Positions 1-7,045 of a stretch of 7,045 nucleotides of DNA are shown here, one piece after another (within the stretch, counting starts at the first letter, position 1; every line of letters starts with the position of its first letter). Made by a program: the position numbers and the translations under genes. This DNA is from Zeimonas sp035303885 (GTDB lineage: Bacteria > Pseudomonadota > Gammaproteobacteria > Burkholderiales > Burkholderiaceae_E): the NCBI GenBank assembly GCA_035303885.1, contig DATGRE010000291.1:1-7045 (forward strand), in the 5' to 3' direction. A model generated the notes under the pieces. It was given only the letters and a program-made list of their open reading frames with translations, made no database searches and was not told the origin of the DNA.

Positions 1-1
1 T

Positions 2-497
2 CCCGCCGCCTGGCGCGAGATCGTCGCGGTGCGTCCGCGCTTCCGCTACGACGCGCGCGATCCGGCGCGCTTTCGCGACGTCGCGAACCTGGCCGCGGCC
101 GGACAGCGCGCTTTCGAGGACGCGTTGCTGCAGCTCGCCGCCGCTCGTCGGCTATGAATGCGACGGCGCGCCGCTGCGCAGCGTCGACGCTCGGCGCGGG
201 CTGTTCGCGCTCGCGCCCGACGCGGCGCGGCACGGGACGCCGGCGGGCTTCGCCGTGCTCGCCGTCGGGCCGCTCGATGTGCGCTGGCAGGAGCTGCCGC
301 CGCGCGAAGGGTTCGGCGCCGGAGAAGGCGTGCATTCGGCGACGCTCGGCCTGTACGAGCGCGGCGGCACGGTCTTCACGGCCGGGACGACCGACTGGGC
401 GCAGGTGCTCGTCGGCGGCGCGGAGCCGGCCGTGGAGCGCATCACGCGCAACGTGATCGATCGCCTCGGTGCCGCGCAGGGCCCGCGATCGGCCTAG
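2..497 (+). pseudogene. N,N-dimethylformamidase-like protein, C-terminal part, apparently frameshifted (5' end outside window)
   Basis: Two reading frames together look like one protein end. The first frame is open from the left edge to a TGA at 155-157 and gives protein-like sequence containing RFRYDARDPARF and QRAFEDALLQ. The next frame becomes protein-like from about 135 with SPPLVGYECDG, continues with GGTVFTAGTTDW and RITRNVIDRL, and ends at the TAG at 495-497. The GYECDG, GTVF-A-TTDW and ITRN-DRL signatures are those I associate with the C-terminal domain of N,N-dimethylformamidase large-subunit-like proteins. Dropping one base near 134 joins the halves as FEDALLQ-SPPLVGYECDG. The defect could be a real mutation, an assembly error or, less likely, recoding. 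Alternatively the first piece is the tail of a different gene. The substrate is unknown, since most family members are not proven formamidases. A GTG/TTG/CTG restart giving only the last 80-110 residues would be too short for the family. Confidence 0.55.
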
Positions 498-886
498 AAC
501 TGCTCCCAGGGCAGCCCGTCGAAGCGCCACCCGTTGATCTTGCCGCGCTGCCGATCCGCGTTGAGGTCTCCCTCGAAGCCGTGCAGCACGTTGTAGACGG
601 CGGTGAATCCGGCCGCCTCGAGCGTCTCGGCCGCCTCGACCGAACGCTTCCCGCTGCGACAGATCAGCACGACCGGACGGTCGAGCGAATTGCCGGCGAG
701 CTTCTTCACGTCGGTGACGAAATGGGGGTTGAAGTCCCAGTCGGGCGCGTCGTACCACGGCACGTGCATCGAGCCGACCGCGTGACCCACGAAGAAGAAC
801 TCGGGGTCGCTGCGGCAGTCGATGAACAGTGCCTCCGGGTTGCCCAGGACGAAGTCGTACGCCTGGCGGGGCGTCAGATGTTGCAT
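494..886 (-). CDS. Single-domain rhodanese-like sulfurtransferase (130 aa)
   Basis: A small rhodanese-fold protein, expected to carry a persulfide on one cysteine and pass sulfane sulfur to an acceptor; the natural partner cannot be told from sequence. The N-terminal part has the family pattern IDCRSDPEFFFVGHAVGSM (residues 22-40), with the conserved D, R and GH. The active-site loop is CRSGKRS at residues 76-82 with C76 as the predicted catalytic cysteine; a six-residue loop fits sulfurtransferases rather than CDC25-type phosphatases. It ends with an NGWRFDGLPW segment. There is no signal peptide or membrane segment, so it is probably cytoplasmic. The ATG at 886-884 has an AGGA nine bases upstream (896-899, read on the minus strand), supporting this start. 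It lies 116 bases downstream of the rhomboid gene on the same strand, and its stop overlaps the stop of the convergent formamidase-like gene. Confidence 0.9.
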   Translation of the reverse strand: MQHLTPRQAYDFVLGNPEALFIDCRSDPEFFFVGHAVGSMHVPWYDAPDWDFNPHFVTDVKKLAGNSLDRPVVLICRSGKRSVEAAETLEAAGFTAVYNVLHGFEGDLNADRQRGKINGWRFDGLPWEQF

Positions 887-1002
887 GGGAGGGAATCCTA
901 TCGTCCGGACTCGCGCGCGCGTCGCTTATTCGCCGGATTTTGATCGAAATGCGCGCGACCCCGGCTCGGCGTCGATCGACCGGGCACGCACGAACGGGGG
1001 CC

Positions 1003-1602
1003 TCAGCGGTAGCGGTTCCATCGCGACCTCGCGCCGCCGAAGCGGTATGCGATCCATCCGCCGAGCATCCCGCCCAGGTGCGCGAAGTGTGCGACCCCCG
1101 ACGCCGAGCCGGTGACGCCGAGCACCAGCTCGAGCGCGCCGTACAGCGCGACGAACATGCGCGCCGGCATCGGGATCGGCGGGAACATCAGCATGACGGT
1201 GCGCGAGGGGAAGACGATCGCGTAGCTGAGCAGGATCGCGAATACGCCGGCCGAGGCGCCGATCACCGGCAGGCCGCCGCCGCCGAAGGCCTCGCCGACG
1301 AAGATCTGCGCGATCGCCCCGGTGACGACGCCGAGGAAGTAGCCGAAGGCGAGCCGGCGCGCCCCCCAGACGCGCTCCAGGTCGGTGCCGAACATCCACA
1401 CCGCGAACATGTTGAACAGCAGGTGCGTCAGGCCGCCGTGCAGGAAGCTGTAGCTGACGAGCGTCCACGGCGCGGCGAGCACGTAGGTCCAGTGCCCCGG
1501 CCAGAGAGCGAACCACTCGATCGTCACCGGGCCGAGCAGCCCTTGCAGCAGGAAGCCGACGACGTTGGCGGTGATCAGGAACTGAATGAACGGTGTGAGC
1601 AA
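1003..1602 (-). CDS. Rhomboid family intramembrane serine protease (199 aa, TTG start)
   Basis: A polytopic inner-membrane protein predicted to cut transmembrane substrates within the bilayer. About six hydrophobic segments are visible, near residues 5-22, 40-54, 58-72, 84-103, 112-131 and 147-188 (the last stretch holding two). Catalytic features are present: Ser117 in GASAGVF and His172 in VAHFAHLGG form the expected Ser-His dyad, while His60 and Asn64 in THLLFN match the oxyanion-side residues of GlpG (HxxxN). It lacks the GlpG-type N-terminal cytoplasmic domain, so it is a minimal six-helix form. The chosen start is TTG at 1602; LTPFIQFLITANVV immediately after it looks like a typical family N-terminus, and no ATG or GTG is available just upstream in frame. 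The ribosome site is weak (GGA about 7-9 bases before). It ends in a basic tail, RSRWNRYR. Substrate unknown. Confidence 0.9.
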   Translation of the reverse strand: MLTPFIQFLITANVVGFLLQGLLGPVTIEWFALWPGHWTYVLAAPWTLVSYSFLHGGLTHLLFNMFAVWMFGTDLERVWGARRLAFGYFLGVVTGAIAQIFVGEAFGGGGLPVIGASAGVFAILLSYAIVFPSRTVMLMFPPIPMPARMFVALYGALELVLGVTGSASGVAHFAHLGGMLGGWIAYRFGGARSRWNRYR

Positions 1603-1686
1603 GAGGCAGTCCGGTTTGACGGGAATGGCGCGCGCCGCGATCGGCGAGGCCCGGCGTCCAGCCGAGGCCCCGGCGCACCGCCGAGC

Positions 1687-2115
1687 CTACACCGAAGCGG
1701 CTGCACGCAGCGCGCCGACCGCGTCGCGCACGCGCTGTTCGGCCCGGATCCCGGCGGCCCGTGCCGCGCGGTTCGCTTCGGTCACGACGCCGTTCTCGTA
1801 GCCGTCGAGCGCGTCGCCGATGCGCGCCGAGTCGTGCGAATACACCGCGCACGCGACGCCGATCGCGTCGAGCGCCTCGAGCGCGGTCACGCCGGCGCGA
1901 TCCTTGCCGACGCCGGCGTCATTGAAGAAGACCGCGCGGGGCCGTGCCGGCGCGCGCAGCACGAAGCCGGTCGACGAGGCGCCGCCGTGCGAGCCGGAGA
2001 CGACGACGGCGTCGGCGTGCGATGCGTCGATCGCGGTGATCGTGTCGAGCAGGTGCAGTTCGGGCGTCCGCATGGAGTCGGCTTTCTTCGAAGCGGTCTC
2101 GTCATTGTCGGGCAT
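1687..2115 (-). CDS. Conserved protein of unknown function with SGSHGG and FNDAGVGKD motifs (about 142 aa)
   Basis: I cannot assign a function. Using the ATG at 2115-2113, the protein has VVVSGSHGG at residues 37-45, RAVFFNDAGVGKDRAG at 60-75, AVYSHDSARIGDALDGYENG at 90-109 and a basic/alanine-rich C-terminal helix. The glycine-, histidine- and aspartate-rich motifs, spaced along an alternating strand/helix pattern, suggest a small alpha/beta enzyme or ligand-binding protein; that is inference. I recall similar sequences in other proteobacteria as uncharacterised proteins. No signal peptide or membrane helix is visible. The start is uncertain: an in-frame ATG at 2148 would add 11 basic residues and run into the repeat region, while an ATG at 2073 (MRTPELHLLDTI) removes 14 polar residues. 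GACGAG lies shortly before the chosen ATG. It is divergent from rfbC and 84 bases upstream of the rhomboid gene on the same strand. Confidence 0.75.
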   Translation of the reverse strand: MPDNDETASKKADSMRTPELHLLDTITAIDASHADAVVVSGSHGGASSTGFVLRAPARPRAVFFNDAGVGKDRAGVTALEALDAIGVACAVYSHDSARIGDALDGYENGVVTEANRAARAAGIRAEQRVRDAVGALRAAASV

Positions 2116-2126
2116 CGCTCGTCGGG

Positions 2127-2159
2127 GCACCCCGCAGCGGCGGCGCACCCCGCAGCGGC
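2127..2159. repeat. 15-bp direct repeat, period 18
   Basis: GCACCCCGCAGCGGC occurs twice without mismatch, at 2127-2141 and 2145-2159, with three bases between copies. It sits in the short divergent region between the uncharacterised gene and rfbC. The period of 18 is a multiple of three, so if the longer start at 2148 were used part of it would be coding. It may be simple GC-rich slippage or a pair of protein-binding sites; nothing in the sequence decides. Confidence 0.6.
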
Positions 2160-2231
2160 CGCGGGCCGGGCTCCGCTACCATGCGCCGACGGTCGTGCGG
2201 TCTTCCCGCGGACCGGGCCGTCCACCGCCCT

Positions 2232-2235
2232 GGAG
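2232..2235 (+). promoter_or_regulatory. Ribosome binding site of rfbC
   Basis: GGAG lies six bases before the GTG at 2242. This spacing, together with the family-typical N-terminus that follows, decides the GTG start. The frame is open for a long way upstream only because of the base composition. Confidence 0.65.
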
Positions 2236-2241
2236 CGCGAC

Positions 2242-2838
2242 GTGAGGCTGCTCGAAACCGACCTTCCGGGCTGCGTGCTGATCGAGCCGCAGGTGCACCG
2301 CGACGAACGCGGATTTTTCTACGAGAGCTGGAACCAGGCGCGCTTCGACGCCGCGGGCCTTCCCGTGCGCTTCGTGCAGGCGAACGTGTCGTGGTCGCGG
2401 CGCGACGTGCTGCGCGGGCTGCATTTCCAGCGGGCCAGCCCGCAAGGCAAGCTCGTCTGCGTGCTGGACGGCGAGATCTGGGACGTCGCCGTCGACGTCC
2501 GCCGCGGCTCGCCGAATTTCGGGCGCTGGACCGCCGCGACGCTCAGCGGCGAGAACCACCGCGCCTTGTGGATCCCCGAGGGCCTCGCGCACGGCTTCGT
2601 CGTGCGCTCCGATTCCGCGCTCGTGCACTACCTGTGCACCCGGCCGTACGACGCCGGCGACGAAGGGTCGGTGCGCTGGGACGACCCGCGCATCGGCATC
2701 CCGTGGCCCGTGCGCACGCCGTTGCTGTCGCCGCGCGACGCCGTGGCGCCGCGCCTCGACGCGATCGATCCCGACCGCCTGCCGCGCTATCGCGGCGACG
2801 TCATCCCTTCCGGATGCGCGCGATCACCGCATCGGTGA
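2242..2838 (+). CDS. rfbC: dTDP-4-dehydrorhamnose 3,5-epimerase (198 aa, GTG start)
   Basis: RmlC/RfbC converts dTDP-4-dehydro-6-deoxyglucose to dTDP-4-dehydro-L-rhamnose, the third step of dTDP-L-rhamnose synthesis, in the cytoplasm. The cupin fold signatures are all present: DERGFFYESWN (21-31), VLRGLHFQ (56-63), QGKLVCVLDGEIWDVAVDVR (68-87), LWIPEGLAHGF (109-119) and SVRWDDPRIGIPWP (143-156). By alignment from memory with the Salmonella enzyme, H61, K70, Y130, Y136 and D166 (in LSPRD) correspond to its H63, K73, Y133, Y138 and D170, so it should be active. The GTG start has GGAG six bases upstream and the length is close to the usual 180-190. The last 12 or so residues run over the 3' end of the convergent icd gene. 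rfbA, rfbB and rfbD are not in the window, so this copy is either separated from its pathway genes or a sugar-specific paralogue. Confidence 0.92.
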   Translation: MRLLETDLPGCVLIEPQVHRDERGFFYESWNQARFDAAGLPVRFVQANVSWSRRDVLRGLHFQRASPQGKLVCVLDGEIWDVAVDVRRGSPNFGRWTAATLSGENHRALWIPEGLAHGFVVRSDSALVHYLCTRPYDAGDEGSVRWDDPRIGIPWPVRTPLLSPRDAVAPRLDAIDPDRLPRYRGDVIPSGCARSPHR

Positions 2839-3841
2839 ACGCCGCGGTGCCCGCGCTGCCGCCGAGATCGCCGGTGCACACGCCGTCGTCGTGGATCGTC
2901 CGTTCGATGGCGCGGCGCAGCCGTGCGGCGCGATCGCCGAGGCCGCAGTGCTCGAGCATCATCGCCGCGGCGAGCATCAGCGCCGACGGATTGGCGATGC
3001 CGCGGCCGGCGATGTCGGGCGCCGAGCCGTGCACCGCCTCGAAGATCGCCGTGTCGGCGCCGATGTTCGCGCCGGGCGTCAGGCCGAGCCCCCCGACCAG
3101 GCCGGCGACGAGATCGGAGAGGATGTCGCCGAACAGGTTGGTGGTCACGAGCATGTCGAATTGCCAGGGGTCGATGACGAGCTTCATCGCGCAGGCGTCG
3201 ACGATCATCGTCTGCAGCTCGAAGCGACCCTTGTAGCGGCTCTCGTACAGCTGCAGCCCCGTCTCGAGGAACAGGCCGGTGAGCGCCTTCAGGATGTTCG
3301 CCTTGTGGACGATCGTGACCTTCTTCCGGCCGGCCGCGACCGCGTGCTCGAACGCGAACTCGAACAGGCGCCGGCTGCCGTCGCGGGTATTGATGCCGGT
3401 GGCCATCGCGACCGCGTGCGGGTCGTCGCCGATGCGCACGTAGTGCTCGTGGCCGATGTACAGGCCCTCGAGGTTCTCGCGCACGACGACCAGGTCGATG
3501 TTCTCGAAGCGGCCCTTCGGCGCGATCGTGCGCGCCGGGCGCAGGTTCGCGTAGAGCTGGAATTCCTCGCGCAGGCGCACGTTCGACGAGCGGTAGCCGC
3601 CGCCGGAAGGCGTCTCGAGCGGGCCCTTCAGCGCGAGCCGCGTGCGGCGGATGCTGTCGAGCGTCGCTTGCGGGAGCGGGTCGCCCGCCTTCTGCACGCC
3701 CTCCAGGCCGGCGATCTGGCGGTCCCAGTCGAAGGGCGCCTCCAGTGCGTCGAGCACGGCGACCGTGGCCGCGACGATTTCGGGGCCGATGCCGTCTCCG
3801 GGGATCAGCGTGGCGGGGATTCGGGATTGGGAAGCGGACAT
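2801..3841 (-). CDS. NAD-dependent isocitrate dehydrogenase (346 aa)
   Basis: A beta-decarboxylating dehydrogenase that oxidises isocitrate to 2-oxoglutarate in the TCA cycle. IPGDGIGPEI at 13-22 is the family N-terminal signature. Substrate-binding residues are visible: S85/S86 and N87 in RSSNVRLR, R91, R101 in ANLRPAR, R121 and Y128 in RENLEGLY, K180, D215, D239 and D243. A serine and asparagine in the RSSN loop point to isocitrate rather than 3-isopropylmalate. The cofactor loop HGSAPDIAG has Asp276-Ile277 where the NADP enzyme of E. coli has Lys-Tyr, which indicates NAD. The length fits the short NAD-IDH/homoisocitrate group, so homoisocitrate or a related substrate is a minor alternative. 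The ATG at 3841 has no clear Shine-Dalgarno sequence. The 3' end overlaps rfbC by 38 bp on the opposite strand, and the gene is divergent from metH. Confidence 0.9.
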   Translation of the reverse strand: MSASQSRIPATLIPGDGIGPEIVAATVAVLDALEAPFDWDRQIAGLEGVQKAGDPLPQATLDSIRRTRLALKGPLETPSGGGYRSSNVRLREEFQLYANLRPARTIAPKGRFENIDLVVVRENLEGLYIGHEHYVRIGDDPHAVAMATGINTRDGSRRLFEFAFEHAVAAGRKKVTIVHKANILKALTGLFLETGLQLYESRYKGRFELQTMIVDACAMKLVIDPWQFDMLVTTNLFGDILSDLVAGLVGGLGLTPGANIGADTAIFEAVHGSAPDIAGRGIANPSALMLAAAMMLEHCGLGDRAARLRRAIERTIHDDGVCTGDLGGSAGTAAFTDAVIARIRKG

Positions 3842-3847
3842 GTGCCG

Positions 3848-3853
3848 ATTGTA
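3848..3853 (-). promoter_or_regulatory. Possible -10 element for the isocitrate dehydrogenase gene
   Basis: On the minus strand this reads TACAAT, five of six matches to TATAAT. Initiation about seven bases downstream would fall at or next to the ATG, giving a leaderless message, which would agree with the absence of a Shine-Dalgarno sequence. No good -35 hexamer is visible at 16-18 bases, so the call is weak. Confidence 0.25.
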
Positions 3854-3909
3854 AGTGCGCGGACGGGGCGCGGTGCGGCTATTACGCCATGGGCCCGATC
3901 GTCGCCCGA

Positions 3910-3915
3910 TATACT
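3910..3915 (+). promoter_or_regulatory. Possible -10 element for metH
   Basis: TATACT matches TATAAT at five of six positions and is one of the few AT-rich hexamers in the 119-base region between icd and metH. It would place the transcript start about 40 bases before the metH ATG. No convincing -35 is present at the expected distance. Copies of CGATCG at 3896-3901 and 3916-3921 flank it, 20 bases apart, but this hexamer is common in such GC-rich DNA. Confidence 0.3.
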
Positions 3916-3925
3916 CGATCGCTTG

Positions 3926-3946
3926 CCCTTCCCTCCTCTTCCTCTC
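3926..3946 (+). other. 21-base uninterrupted pyrimidine tract in the metH leader
   Basis: Every base from 3926 to 3946 is C or T, ending 14 bases before the metH ATG, where a purine-rich Shine-Dalgarno sequence would normally be near. It contains CCTCCT (3932-3937), the same sequence as the anti-Shine-Dalgarno core of 16S rRNA. It could be a ribosomal protein S1 or regulatory RNA contact site, or chance; the role is inferred only from composition and position. Confidence 0.4.
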
Positions 3947-3960
3947 GTATTTCGCATCGG

Positions 3961-7045
<3,085 letters not shown>

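Noticed and set aside
154..456. ATG at 154 overlapping the TGA of the preceding frame (ATGA), suggesting translationally coupled genes.
   Set aside because: The frame from 154 gives arginine/serine-rich shadow sequence, while the formamidase-like motifs are in a different frame.
887..1002. Terminator or promoter between the rhomboid and rhodanese genes.
   Set aside because: There are short palindromes such as TCGATCGA, but no stem followed by a T run and no paired -35/-10 hexamers that stand out.
1645..1675. Two imperfect copies of CGAGGCCCGGCG in the gap before the rhomboid gene.
   Set aside because: They differ by an inserted base and are short, GC-only words expected often at this composition.
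926..1852. A 308-codon minus-strand frame overlapping the rhomboid gene.
   Set aside because: It is arginine-rich and lacks hydrophobic segments, whereas the overlapping 199-codon frame has all rhomboid motifs.
829..2838. A continuous 669-codon + strand frame that could suggest a long N-terminal extension or fusion to RfbC.
   Set aside because: The first 470 codons have arginine/alanine-rich shadow composition and lie antisense to the rhomboid and SGSHGG genes. The GTG at 2242 has its own ribosome site and begins the normal RfbC sequence.
3842..3960. A cobalamin, SAM or S-adenosylhomocysteine riboswitch upstream of metH, or a MetR box.
   Set aside because: The region is only 119 bases, and I see neither the conserved B12-box or SAH core sequences nor a TGAA-N5-TTCA site. 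A covariance-model scan would settle it.

Overview
The window is a very GC-rich stretch of ordinary bacterial chromosome, densely packed with genes. Codon usage and gene content fit a high-GC proteobacterium: a single-chain cobalamin-dependent MetH, an NAD-type isocitrate dehydrogenase of the short IPMDH-like family, and a rhodanese ending in GLPW. I favour a betaproteobacterium or a related high-GC gammaproteobacterium, but only by family resemblance; there is no rRNA or other marker to confirm it.

Left part (1-2115). The left edge holds the 3' end of an N,N-dimethylformamidase-like gene on the + strand. It appears to be split by a one-base frameshift near position 134. It converges tail to tail, with overlapping TAG stops inside one CTAG, on a minus-strand series that reads right to left: a small uncharacterised SGSHGG protein (2115-1687), a rhomboid intramembrane protease (1602-1003, TTG start) and a single-domain rhodanese (886-494). 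Gaps of 84 and 116 bases mean these three could be an operon or separate units.

Middle (2116-2838). A short divergent intergenic region carries a 15-bp direct repeat. It separates the uncharacterised gene from rfbC (dTDP-4-dehydrorhamnose 3,5-epimerase, + strand, GTG start at 2242). The other dTDP-rhamnose genes are not present here. The 3' end of rfbC overlaps the 3' end of the next, convergent gene by 38 bp.

Right part (2801-7045). A minus-strand NAD-dependent isocitrate dehydrogenase (3841-2801) is divergent from metH (+, 3961 to beyond the right edge). They share a 119-base intergenic region with weak promoter-like hexamers and a long pyrimidine tract. MetH is intact as far as visible: homocysteine, folate, cap and B12 domains, then the beginning of the AdoMet reactivation domain.

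The genes do not form one pathway. They are neighbouring housekeeping functions (TCA cycle, methionine synthesis, rhamnose-containing polysaccharide precursor, membrane proteolysis, sulfur transfer) with one family of unknown function. I see no CRISPR, mobile element, RNA gene or defence-like island. The points that most deserve a second look are the frameshifted gene at the left edge, the uncharacterised SGSHGG protein and the expression signals between icd and metH.
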